A stretch of 64,000 bases of DNA from Plantago elongata (lineage: Eukaryota; Streptophyta; Magnoliopsida; Lamiales; Plantaginaceae), in contig JAYMSP010000109.1 in NCBI GenBank assembly GCA_036897095.1, positions 17,649 through 81,648 on the forward strand, in the 5' to 3' direction. The translations under genes were made by a program, and so were the position numbers. The number at the start of each line of letters is the position of its first letter. The stretch's first letter is position 1. The notes under the pieces are model-generated. The model ran no database searches, was not told the DNA's origin, and saw nothing but the letters and a program-made list of their open reading frames with translations. Shown piece after piece: positions 12,530 through 25,864 of the stretch.

Positions 12530-14702
12530 TCAAAGTTTGATAACAAGTTTTGAAGCAGCCTCGCTGTCCAAGAACCATGTCATCTCTTTTTCACATGAAA
12601 CCAAAGCAGCTGGCAAGGGATCAGTTGGTTCAAGGGAATGGTTTGGGGATCGAAAGTTCTCACCCAGTACTCTCTCCACGGCAGGAGCCAAATCAGCCCC
12701 AGTGATCACCATGGCGATCTCTGAGGACGAGTTTATAACTGGAAACGTGAAAGTTATCCGTGGTGGAGGTGGTTTAGGAGAGTCTTTAATGAAAGTAACC
12801 CAACGCTCCTTCTCGTGACGTTGATTGCGTGTAGGGAAGAGAGAAGCCACGTGTCCATCAGGACCCATCCCGAGCAGCATCAGATCGAATTTCGGAAAGC
12901 CGCTATCTGAGAGTGGAATAGTTTTGTTCTCAACCAATTTTTTTAAACGCTCCTCGTAATCATCAGCTGCACCTTCGGGACACAAGACACCTTCGGGAGA
13001 CAAGATCTTGTCATTAATTGCATAAATGTTTCCAGAGGGAATCAGTACCTAAAAGCACCAAAACCAAAGCTTAAGCACAGGCAGGCAAATTATCTAGTAG
13101 GCTACATTACAGTGGATGAATGACCCCTATACATGATCGGGGAGCTGATTGAACAACCTAATCCCCCATCTGTGTTGCCATATCATATTGTCAATATGGT
13201 AAAAGGGGTGTTGCATTATGAAGTCTACTCAACATTAATACCCTAAGAAATACAGACTCCACAACTTTAGTAAGAAATTTATGAACATTTAACTCGAATG
13301 CAGCCTATCCCAACTTGAGCTAGTTATCCCAGCCATTAATTCAACCATGGAATAATGAATCCTAAATTGTTTGTACTAATGCAAGCTTATGTTTACTCAC
13401 TGCATCTATAATATAGTAGATAGCAATAGGGAAGTATTCCAGAATCCAGGTAATGAACTTATTTCTATGCTGGGAAATTTTTTCTAGTACAAATCTGATG
13501 AGGAAAAACACAGCTGCCTGGGCTTTCATTTGCATATCTTGCGATCTCTTAATAGAAGGATCCAATTTGCTAGATTTGTCTACTTACTTAGCAGAACAAG
13601 ATATGCAATTAGGTTGTGATCCACTCTGTTTCAAGATTCTTGAACTAACTCACTCAGCATAAACTAGGTAGTACAGTATGAAATTTAAATCCCTACTTGA
13701 GCTTAATGCTTCCAGCACTCAACTAAAGCATAATGTCTTTTCAACTTTGAAATTAGCTACTAGCCGTTTCAAAATGAAAGCCAAAATCTATCCACTTCAT
13801 CTATGGTATAGGGCCTAGGAGCGGCAATCCATGAAAAATCTGGAATTGAAATTCCACACCAGCACCAAGCCACCAACAAAAAACTAGTACTAGCATATTA
13901 GTGAAAACTATTCACTCACAGTGAAGAGCCAGGTGAAACATGTGTGTACTGAATTATAGTTCCTACTAACTTAGCAAGACAAGATGAACAAGTACGTTGC
14001 AATCTACTAGTAGTATTCTGTATCTACACATTAAGTTTCCTAAACTCGCTCAAAGCAAGGACATACTGTAATATTGGAACTACAAATTAAGCTTCCTAGT
14101 TGATTACAGAATGAGTTTCTAACAGTATAAACCACTCGAGTACAGCGAAACATATATGACAAGACGACAACGACAAGATAACTGCACATACAATTGAATG
14201 AAAAATGAAACTACCTTGGATAGAAATCCTCTTGAGGCCAACAAGTAATTGCTGTCTTCGTGATCCAGTGGAACCACTCTCTCGTCCACCCAGAATATAA
14301 GCCACTTGGACCACTCCACCGTATCCAGATACGGAGGCTCCACCAGCTTCCTACAGCATATAACAAAAAAATCACATAATTCGGATGAGAAAATCAAAAA
14401 CCCACCGAGCAAGAACAGTCAAATATACTTAATTTGACATTCACACTTCACCCAGAGGAGAAAAAACAAACAGGGCATAAGCATAAAGATACTCATACAA
14501 GCATTTCATCGAACAGTTGTCCGCATTAAGAAAGATGAGTTTACCTCATGGTATCAATCAAAGTACCACCAGAAAGAACAATGGAGAAGGATCCCTTTGC
14601 CTGAATGTATTCCCGGGAGCGATCGGCGGTGTATCTGGCGAGAGCGACAGCCACATCTTCCTCTGAATTGAGCTTCTGTACTCTTCTGTTATTATTCGCC
14701 AT
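12530..14702 (-). CDS. PGL: 6-phosphogluconolactonase (copy 1, no signal peptide)
   Basis: Hydrolyses 6-phosphogluconolactone to 6-phosphogluconate, step 2 of the oxidative pentose phosphate pathway. Exons 14702-14545, 14350-14215 and 13048-12530 join in frame to 270 aa, the normal length of the short plant PGL type. Family marks in order: EEDVAVALARY near the N-terminus, the NagB-fold phosphate loop SIVLSGGTL, WLIFWVDERVVPL, KFDLMLLGMGPDGHVASLFP, WVTFIKDSPKPPPPRITFT and C-terminal TWFLDSEAASKL. The start at MANNNRRVQKL lacks a plastid transit or signal peptide, so a cytosolic location is inferred. The protein ends in IKL, at best a weak peroxisomal signal. It has the same exon phases and an equal-length middle exon (136 bp) as the neighbouring copy at 15545-16885, so the pair is a tandem duplication. 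Confidence 0.95.
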
Positions 14703-14709
14703 ATTGTTC

Positions 14710-15540
14710 TGCAAATTGGTTTGTCTTCCAATATATGTTAAAGTTCCAGGTCCATTTGGAGTTATGTTGTAGGAGTGAGAAGTCTACTTGTGTTTAAAAC
14801 GTGTTAATTTATTGTTAATGTAGTTCATCTCTACGTAGACCGTTTATCATGAAACTTTATAATCTTAATATGGATAATAAAATATATTAAACCAACATCA
14901 TTATAAGATCACCAAACTTTTAATTAATATGTATGCTAAAATGTTAGCATCATGTTTAACGTAGCAAAAGTTCATGTAACATAATTCTTCATCAAATGCC
15001 TTAATTTCTTTGAAAATTGAAATAAAATGGTAAAGCTGAAATGTTATCACTTACCTAAGATGAACTCTGCTCAATCGTATACGAAAGATGACTATAATTT
15101 GGATGCTCAACCGTATACAAAAGATGACTATAATTTGGATGATACTGGTAAGGATTAACCCATCAACTTTATGTATTATTATAAATGTTATTAAAGAAGA
15201 TCCAATTGATTATTTAAGTGTTAAAATATTTAAAAAAACTTGTTCGTGGTACAAAATTCTTGTATCCCCTATTGGAACGACTTTGCTTAACCATATGATC
15301 AAAATTATTAATAATCTTTTTACCATACACTAAATATTATTGCAAGCTCTTTTATTACCGCACACTAAACATCATTGTAGCTAACAACAAGGAGGTGGGT
15401 TTTGGTAATAAAAACGTACCAATAGAAAAGGTAAAATGTAGACGAACAAAATGACAAATTTTGATCAAAATAAATTCTAATTAAGTAGCTTGCTAATTTA
15501 TATTGACTCGATTGGACATGAAAAAGAAGTACAAGAAGAA
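14710..15540. other. Spacer between the two PGL copies
   Basis: About 840 bp of AT-rich DNA with no gene. The segment 15083-15140 contains two close copies of a 34-bp unit (GCTCAATCGTATACGAAAGATGACTATAATTTGGAT type), a local duplication. Confidence 0.5.
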
Positions 15541-15544
15541 TCAA

Positions 15545-16885
15545 TTAGTGCAAGTCGGAAGCAGCATCGCCGTCCAAAAACCACGTCAATGTCTCCACTG
15601 CTCTCACTTCAGCGCTAGGCAACGTTGGTTGCGGTTGTGGTAGAGCACCCAATGCCACTGCCACCGCTCGTGCCACTGTCGCCTCGGTCACCACAATCGC
15701 AATGTTTGGGGCGGAGTTAATCACTGGAAAAGTCATTGTCATCCTCAATGGTGGTGGTCTAGGTGCATCAGTGATGTACGTGACCCATCGTTTCTTCTCG
15801 TAGCGTTGTTGACGGTTTGGAAACAAGGATGCTACATGCCCATCCGGTCCTACTCCGAGTAGCATTAGATCAAATTTTGGATATCCATTTTTGGACAACG
15901 GTATTATTTTCTTATGCACTAGTGTCTTTAGTTGGGATTCATAATCTCTAGCTACAATAGATGCAGATCTGTTGTAGTTTATCGCGTAAACATTACGTGG
16001 AGGAATCGGTACCTATACAAAAACAACACTTGTGTCAAGTCCTACATAATGTTCAATTTGGTGCCACAATAGTATACTACAACACAAGTATAAGACTTAT
16101 GCTATATAGTAAAGTAATAAAGTGTGCACTCATTAAATAAAAATATATGTGATTAGTCTTATATTTCTTGTGTCTAGTGCATTGGTCTCGACTCTACTAC
16201 ATACTTCTTGTGTCTAGTGCATTGGTCTCGACTTTATTACATGTATTCAGTTTTCACCAAGTGTATTTTGTGTGTCCAGTGACTGCATTGGTCTCGACTC
16301 TACTACATATATTCAGTTTTCACCTTAAGTGTAAGTGTGGAAAAATTTAGAAATTCAGTTTACCTTTGAGAGAAAACCATCAAATGCCAATTTGTAATTG
16401 CTGAGAGGATCATCAAGAGGAACAACCCTATCATCCACCCAAAATATGAGCCATTTCGACCAATCCACCATTTTGGCATTTTGAGGTTCCACTAGTTTCC
16501 TAATATACCAACAGAATATGATATCATTTGAAACACCAACCATGCATAAAAAAATACAAGAATCTTCAAGTATTAATATAACTTTAGGGACAATGATCAT
16601 AACTTGATCATGTTTTAAAAAGCCAGTAAACTCTTTGAAGCTCATGGTCGAAAACGTAAGGCGAAAGCATTACCTCAACGCGTTGATAAGGATACCTCCA
16701 GATAGAACGACGGTGAAAGAGCCTTTCTCCTTGATATATTTGTTGGAGAGATTGACAGTGTAGTTTACAAGGGCCAGAGCTACATCTTCTTCGGTCTCTA
16801 ATTTTCTCACAATAGTCTCGCATTTGGAAGCCAAACAAAGTGGTGAGATTGCCAGAAAAGCCAAGAAAAATAGAGCTAGCTTCAT
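15545..16885 (-). CDS. PGL: 6-phosphogluconolactonase paralogue with predicted signal peptide (copy 2)
   Basis: Exons 16885-16674, 16499-16364 and 16012-15545 join in frame to 271 aa. The body matches the PGL family: EEDVALALVNYT, TVVLSGGIL, WLIFWVDDRVVPL, KFDLMLLGVGPDGHVASLFP and C-terminal TWFLDGDAASDLH. Unlike copy 1, residues 1-19 (MKLALFFLAFLAISPLCLA) form a textbook signal peptide, with a likely cut before SKCETIVRK. This predicts entry into the secretory pathway, where an oxidative pentose phosphate enzyme is not expected. The phosphate loop reads GGI rather than GGT, and the stretch after VTEATV is Ala/Pro-rich and diverged. The frame is open throughout and splice sites are intact, so it is not an obvious pseudogene. 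Whether it still hydrolyses lactone is unknown. Confidence 0.9.
16165..16330. repeat. Tandem repeat in intron 2 of PGL copy 2
   Basis: Two 40-bp copies (16165-16204, 16205-16244) of a unit containing TCTAGTGCATTGGTCTCGAC, then a third variant from 16266. A side repeat ATTCAGTTTTCACC occurs after units 2 and 3. Confidence 0.9.
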
Positions 16886-17433
16886 TGTATTGGCAATGGA
16901 GTATTAGTTTGTCATAGTTGCCTACGGAAATTAGCTATTTGTACATACTTTGTGGGGTCAATTAGCGGCTGCTAATGAAAATGTACAATATTAGTATTAA
17001 AATTTCTAAATTGTCCGTGAATGTCAAATTGTAACTAATATTGTTAGTACAAAATGATTTAAAATATAGAGATGGGGAATAGGATTATAACCGTTTGGTC
17101 TTATTTGGTGTCTCTCAAATCTATACCACGTGAATTTCGTTGCATTACTGACGAATGAAATTTGGTTTTCATCCAGATACATGGATCATGTACAAATACT
17201 AGTATTATTCTAAGATGACGTAATAATAACAAATACTAGAGTCTGCAAATTTGAATACTCGTGCTCGGATGAGCATCATTCATCATATGATGTTCGAATT
17301 TTCTTGACCCATGGTGTGAATCAACATTCTAAGGCATCTTCTACTTCTCATTCCACCTTCTTGTGATGATCGAATGTAATTATATAATCATCAAAACTTA
17401 ATATATCACGTACTAAAATAAACAAAAAATATA

Positions 17434-18905
17434 CTTAATTATCAAAATTGCATCAAATTTTTTCAAACATGAATAAATATTATACGAAACGTCCTCAATT
17501 ATTATCGTTACATCTAACCCTCTGAAACAATAACAACTTCCTCCATATCCCCTTAATTATCAAGATCTCTCCAAACGTTTATAAATGTAGTAGAAACTTG
17601 AAACTATCAATTGATAAATGTGTTATTTCACATATGAATAATGAAAGATGAGACCGGACATTATTCATACTTGTAGAATTACATCTTTAATTTTGTTTAA
17701 TACTATGAATTCCAGAAACTGTGACCATCTTTGATCCTTAGGTTGGTGTTTCTTTCTATTTCTTTTATAATTATAACAATGTACCATTATAATTTATAAG
17801 ATTAAATGGAAAACTAAATACACAAAGAATCACCAAAGAGGATAAAGAAACACTGGTGGTTTCCAAATGCTCAATGTTCTTTTTTTTCTAAAATATTCGT
17901 AGCCGAGTGACAAATTAAGACATCCATAACTAAAATGTCACGGATTCGATTTTTCGAAATGGGTGATATATATCCTCTTTATAGAGAATTATAAAAAAAG
18001 TTATTGATGATGAGTATTTATTCGTTTGACTATTGTAATTGTAATATCGTAGCTAAAAAAAAAAGCTCAATATTTTTTTAACAATGTTGGTGTTCCGCAA
18101 AATTGGAGATATTCGGGCCCTTTATTTATTTCATTATATTTTAATTTATTACAGTTTGATAAATTAAAAATTACTTATAATTTATTTTATTAAAAATAGG
18201 GGGTAAGTTTGTAACGTTATTATAGGTATAAATAATCTCATTTTTTTTGTGTGAAGCGCATCTTTTGACACGCGGAAATTGCGTGTTTTTTTATAATATT
18301 AAATTTTAATTTTTACAAGTAAAAATGTTCGTTCACGTGAATTCTACACATGCGATTATATGTTTGACTAACAATTCCTTAATTTTATATGAGTAGTTTT
18401 AGGAAAACAGATATCCTAAAGATATGAAGGTAGTGGGGAGTAATTTTGGGACTAATAACTACTTTCAAGTATTTGATTATTATTAGTAACAAGCAAATTT
18501 GACACGCGAATTTTGCGTGTTTTTTTTATAATATTAAATTTTAATTTTTTACAAGTAAAATTGTTCGTTCACGAATATTCTTCACACGCTATTATATGTT
18601 TGATTTTCAATTTCTTAATTTTATATGGATAGTTTTAGTAAAAATAATATCCTAAACTATGAAACTAGTGGAAAAACTACGTTTGGGACTAATAACTACT
18701 TTGAAGTATTTTGCACTAATTTTTCGACGATTCGGGAGGATTTGATGCAATGTTGATAAGCGAGGGTCAACTGTGCTATATTTATTAACGTTTCAGTAGA
18801 TTTTGTGCAATTTTGATAATTGGAGGTATATCATACAATGAAAATTAATTTTCGAGGGATTTTGTGCAATTTTTATAATTTGGTGCGTTTTGTACTTGTT
18901 TAATA
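17434..18905. repeat. Segment bounded by inverted arms of a 59-bp-period repeat
   Basis: The left arm has three units starting near 17434, 17493 and 17551 with core AATTATCAAAATTGCATCAAA. The right arm has three units near 18744, 18803 and 18861 carrying the reverse complement (TTTGTGCAATTTTGATAATT). Spacing is 58-60 bp in both. The roughly 1.1 kb between them holds the 234-bp direct repeat and no ORF. It may be a non-autonomous mobile element, but I do not recognise the family. Confidence 0.55.
18265..18720. repeat. Diverged direct repeat, 234-bp spacing, each copy headed by a hairpin
   Basis: Copies begin at 18265 and 18499 with TTGACACGCG and stay alignable for over 200 bp through GGGACTAATAACTACTTT. 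Each starts with a 6-bp-arm hairpin (ACACGC...GCGTGT). Identity looks like roughly 80 percent by eye. Confidence 0.8.
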
Positions 18906-19206
18906 TAAATGAATGAGGTTTGTATAGTTTACCCGTACTAAATCGTTACTTACCTTACATAACATGTTAATATATCAACTCATTCCATAAGAAAACTATT
19001 TTGTTACATATAGATTTTTGTGGTCACTAGGTTTCGCTCAACTAACAAACGAGCAGCGGATCATAAGCCTCACATGCAGGCTTGTAATGAAAATAATATC
19101 ATCAAATTTAGAAGTATTTACTAAATAAATTCGCAGAAAAAGAAGCAGTCACGACTCACGAGCATAATTCCATAGCGGACTCGGGTCGTTTTAGATGCCT
19201 ATCAAG

Positions 19207-20921
<1,715 letters not shown>

Positions 20922-21602
20922 ACTGCTTGCTTGCCTGCTACTGTTTTTACATTGTCATGTTTTTACTTGGCTACAAGTGGATATGCACTATGTTATATTT
21001 TGCCCATAGACAACATGAATTTATTGATGTAGTTCAACTATGGATATCATTTCAGATCCTTGCGATTCAACTTTTATGTTATTTGTTTCTATATTTTGTA
21101 CTTGCTGTTCATTGCGGTCAGATTTATAGCTATTGCATTTACCATGGTTTGTGTAGTGTACAGATAAGATCGTAAATGCCTGGATAAAATAACAAATCAC
21201 AAGGAAAATTCTGAAACTACTAAATTACTGCAACTAGTAAATTACCAAATTAAGCGAAGTGTATACTCTTCAAATTAAATTATCGTTATTTTCGTCTTTA
21301 ATCTACACATGTGCATGTTTGTTCATTCAAGTATAAATGCGCAAACAACCCTTTATTCTGACTTGTCGTCATCTTTTGTCTTGAAGTGTACACAAGGCAC
21401 GTTTGTTCTTCTGAAGTATAATCGCATTGCTTTTGAACTGCGTAACTATTGAAGTGTTAAACCTGTGTTGGCTAGTGGCTTTCCATTTTGGATCCATAAC
21501 TTATCTGTTGAAAGAGCAAAAGTGATCAAATCTAAATTACTATATAAACCGTGGTATGAATACGCCAAGAAATGTGAAGACCGCAGCTTGTAATTTATTC
21601 GC

Positions 21603-24362
21603 TCACCTTGTCTGGAAGACATTTTGAATCATCTTCTGGGGGGACTCTAGAGCTGCATATTCTAACTCGAGCAGCTCGCTAGTCGTAAGTTGCCAACCAA
21701 GTGCACCCAAGTTTTCCTTGGCTTGTTTTACCGATTTAACTCCGGGTATTGGAATTGTACCCTTGCTTATACACCAGTTTATAGCAACCTGCCAAATGCA
21801 TCATTCGTATCGGAAATAAGAAAAGGCTAATATTTTGGACTACAAAAAGAGTTGGTTGATTTCTTATTCAATCTTCTTGTGGGTGGAAGATGTACCTGGG
21901 GTACGGTTTTCCTTCTCCTTTCGGCAATTTTCTCTAGCGAGCTCAACAGAGGCTTTAGTCCAGGTAAAATTTGTCGAAATAGAAGTCCCCTGTACAGTAC
22001 ATACAGTTACTAGTTCGACAGCGTAGGAGTATGAACGTCCACACAATACATGCATACATGATAAATGTCCAATGTATGTACGTACCGAGGACCACTTGGA
22101 AGATTGGAAGGCGTATATTTCCCGGTAAGCATGCCTAGCCCCAATGGACTATAAGAGATCAATTGCACTCCTAGAGAATCACATATATCTTTCATTTCTA
22201 TCTGATTTTCACCCATGCTAAGCAATGAAAATTGGACCTGCATATGCATCCTCAACATCACAAGGTGTTCTTATCCTTGACTGGATCTATTATACATAAA
22301 CTTGGAACTATTCTGTAGTCTGTATGAATTCAAATGCAATATGCAAGTATGATTTTGGCTAGTGGCACATGCTTCAAATTCAAAACCTTAACCTGTGATA
22401 TATGTACATGCTTCTCCCGAATAAAGAAGAGTAAATTATAGCATTTGGCTAGTAATTTTAGCCTGTCCCATAAATATAAACTTCTTTTAAACCGAGGGAA
22501 GCAAATTTCAACTGGCATGAATATAGAAAGGTCATACTACCTGAGCTGAGCATAAGGGTACCCCACGAGCCTTAAGGTAATCGTGTATCTTCAGAAGCTG
22601 CTTCGGTCCATAATTGCTCACACCAACTGCACGAACTAAGCCCTGCATTATGCAGGGAGTTTCATTGTGGACTTCTTTCTAAACTAAATAAGGGATATAT
22701 TTGCAGAGCTTGAGAGTTTGTCGGCAATAATGCTATAGTAAATAGCATGTGGCGATGATAGTGAACATAGTTTAGTAGTCACTATCGAAACTCTTAGCAT
22801 TGCTCGACCTAAACAATAACTTAAATGTAACCTTGTCATACATTGCCACTAGGCCATCCCAAAGAGCTCTCTCCTGCAGAGGGGCATAATTTGCGGTCGA
22901 CCAGTGCAATTGTCCGATTCCAATTTGCTCAAGTTGCATCCTATTCATCGAGGACCTGAAATAAATGGCCATCAACATGCTTGCTCATCTCGACTAATAA
23001 GATCAACCAATCGAGATTGTATGGTACAGCAGAGTACTATAGAAAATGAGACATACTTGCAAGCATTGACGAATTGATTAGATGTTAAGCGCCACGGATA
23101 TGCAGCAAATTTGGTTGCTATCACGATGTTGTCCTGCGTCTGCTTATTTCCTTTCACATAAAAAGCAAAAGCCGGTCAGGATATCATACAGCATTTACAT
23201 ATTCTCTCAAACCATCTAGCTTCCAATAACAAAAGACAACTGCCTAACTGTAACCTGAGTGACAGAAACGCCTATTTGTGAAAACACAATTTGGTTTCAT
23301 GAATTGACTTTCAATTAAAACAACATGAAGCAAATCCATACAGTTCAGAAACTAACAACTTTCTAAGTAAACAAGTTCTGACCTGGTAGTTTGAGGACTT
23401 AACTATAGCCTCCAGTTCTAAAATACATGAAACTATAGTCACAATTACCTTCACCACACATACATCATCCGTTCCACATTTGCAGATTTCATAAGTTCAT
23501 ATGGCTTATAGCCATATGAAGCAAATCCTAACAGTGTGACAGCTAACAAATACTATTTGTGGAGCTACATGACCAGTGACAAGTATCAACCTGGTAGCTC
23601 ACGGATAAACTTCCCGAGAAGCTTTTCACTCTGTCCATTCAACTTGCCAGTGCCATAAGAATCAGCTGTATCGAATAAATTGATACCGTTCTCAACAGCA
23701 AGATTAAAAGTCTGCTGAAGCTCAGTATCCATGGACTCTTGGTAACCCCACAAAAGCTGATTACCCCAAGCCCAAGTCCCAAATCCCATGGGAGATACGC
23801 TCAATGGACCTATCTTCACCTGACAATCACACATGACCAACTATCTAATTTAGCAACCAAAGCTTAAACAACAACATTCATATTGCCTCAAAAAGTAACA
23901 GAATGGCCTAAATTGCTACAATATTCATCTAGTAGCTGATTACTCTAGATATTAACAATCACGCATAAAAAAAAAAAAATCTAATTAAGCAACCAAAGCT
24001 TAAACAACATCGATCATTTTTGCCTCAATCAACCTGAAAATTCTATATGACTAAATGTTAACAATGACAAATGAGCAGAAGCAAGTAAAGCTTAAACGCT
24101 AGTATTCAATTTGCCTTAGAAAATCAACTCAATAACCTGAAAAACTAGACGCAGATAAGTAACTTCGATCTGATTACATGAGATTGTTACAATTGGGAGA
24201 GAATGTGAAATTTCTTAAGCGAGTGGGATTACATATATATACCTTTTGCCAAGGCCAGTATCTAGGAAATTTAAGGAAGGATGGAGGTGAGATGGAGCTC
24301 TGAGGAACAGAAGAGCACCTGATATGTGCACTCGGTTTTGAAAATGATACTGAGAACGCCAT
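21603..24362 (-). CDS. Chloroplast-type aldo/keto reductase (At1g06690-like)
   Basis: NAD(P)H-dependent oxidoreductase of the aldo/keto reductase superfamily; the physiological substrate is unknown. Eight exons join in frame: 24362-24243, 23819-23591, 23150-23057, 22955-22832, 22642-22541, 22237-22086, 21989-21896 and 21788-21603, giving 366 aa. The first 40 residues are Ser/Pro-rich with few acids (MAFSVSFSKPSAHIRCSS), as in a plastid transit peptide. The barrel starts at VKIGPLSVSPMGFGTWAWGN. The catalytic tetrad is complete: Asp90 and Tyr95 in FDTADSYG, Lys130 in VIATKF, His165 in GQLHWS. The coenzyme-site blocks ISYSPLGLGMLTGKY and GTIPIPGVKSVKQA are present. Exon phases are consistent throughout. 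Intron 1 contains triplicated AT-rich repeats. Confidence 0.93.
23497..23520. repeat. Near-perfect palindrome in intron 2 of the aldo/keto reductase
   Basis: The two arms TTCATATGGCT and AGCCATATGAA face each other across a 2-nt spacer, an 11-bp-arm hairpin inside an intron. Confidence 0.85.
23844..24130. repeat. Triplicated unit in intron 1 of the aldo/keto reductase
   Basis: The core CAACCAAAGCTTAAACAACA followed by TTGCCTCA appears near 23855, 23990 and, diverged, 24085 (AAGTAAAGCTTAAACGCTAG...TTGCCTTA). A 13-A run sits between copies 1 and 2. Confidence 0.75.
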
Positions 24363-24527
24363 TGTTGCAGCGTTTTCTCAGTTGCTGTAGTAGGATAAGA
24401 GATTGGAGGTGATGAAGAAACGATTGCTTCAACTAATAACCCAAAGTTTTTCAAAGTTCAAAATTATTCGGTAATACTATGTGTGTTCGTACTTACTACT
24501 CTCATTACATATATTAGTAATAATTAT

Positions 24528-25032
24528 GTACGTAGTTGGGTACGGACGGTTTTTTGTAAAATTTTCAACCGATCCGTCTATGACAGGTATGTCAACTTAT
24601 TAACCGCGGCGGGTGACATTTTATCCTATCCGTCGCGAGTCAGTTGACTACTTGAAGCGGACGGTTGACGGACGGTTTAACGATTGGTTAACAGATACAA
24701 ATAATGACATATATGGTGCTTTGAAAGATACATTATACTTACTAACCTCTAAGTCTACAATAAACTAAATAATAAGGGAAACATACCACAATCTCAAGCA
24801 TCAATACAAGTAGCCTAAATGCATAAAATTCCAAATACAATAGAAGTTCATGAGTTGTTCAAATTATAAAGGTCACTACAAAGTTCAACAACCAAACTGC
24901 CACCCACCCGCTTAATGGAGGGTTACAAATTTGTAATCCGCGGACGATTTTTGACAAAAATTCTAACCGTCGATGGCGGATAGTTGACGGGCGGAGCGGG
25001 CGGTTATCTTTTATGTACACCCCTAACTACTC
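24528..25032. mobile_element. Putative non-autonomous DNA transposon (hAT-like)
   Basis: Both ends carry related inverted termini (GTAGTTGGGTACGG at 24532 against TACACCCCTAACTAC ending 25030) and subterminal CCGTC/GACGG-rich motifs, with an AT-rich middle lacking an ORF. The 3' end TGTACACCCCTA resembles plant hAT-like termini. I could not find a clean 8-bp target duplication, so family and limits are uncertain. Confidence 0.5.
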
Positions 25033-25771
25033 ACTTCGTAGAGTGGAACCATTCATACCAGATAATTTTGAAATAAATGTGTATGCTCTAAACAAAATGT
25101 GTGAGAAATTACATGTATTAGTAATAATTATTTTATTAGAGATCTGGATAGGTTAAACATGACAACTTGAAAGGTTGGAATTATATTGATTTGTGAATAG
25201 AATGTAGGCAATATAAACAACAAGGTTACATATTTTCATACTAAAAGTACTTTTAATAAGTTATATATGGAAATATAGATGAACTCTCGTAAACTTATGT
25301 TTGGATCAAAATTCAAGATTAAATTTGAATTGATCAAGTAATTGGTAAATACTAATTAAAAAAGAGTTGAATTATATATTTTTTGTTAAATTAAGAATGA
25401 ACGAGTTGTGTTTTATGACGGAGAAGAAACTATTTTACCAAATTCACGGCTAGCCAATTTGTTAAGTGGAACAAATTTTAATGGTAGTTTCCAATTTTAA
25501 AGATCCGAAAGTTGGATGAGATTTCAAGTTTACATCGCGGAATAAATGAGTTTGGACAGTAGGATACCTACAGACTACAGCGTATGGTAATTGGTAAGTC
25601 ATTAGTTTGCTGGATAGCTTTCATGAGATTGTGGTTTTTGTTTGAGTTATGACATTGTTTTTGGTATTTTTTTCACATCAAATTCGGAAAGGTCTATCCG
25701 AATCAGATCTCGGATTGATCGGGATGCATCCTTAGCCCAATTCGTTAAGGATTATGAAATCATATTTCTAT

Positions 25772-25786
25772 TATATATATATATAT
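25772..25786 (+). promoter_or_regulatory. TATA element upstream of the SRP54 gene
   Basis: A TA repeat of about 15 nt lies about 80 bp before the start codon, a plausible core promoter for the intronless SRP54 copy. Confidence 0.5.
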
Positions 25787-25864
25787 CCACCGAAAAGTAG
25801 TTTCTCTATAATCTCTTCACCCCAAAAACTCTAGGACCAATTCATTCTACTAATTCTCATCACA

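Noticed and set aside
16165-16330. CRISPR-like array
   Set aside because: Direct tandem repeats without unique spacers, inside a plant intron.
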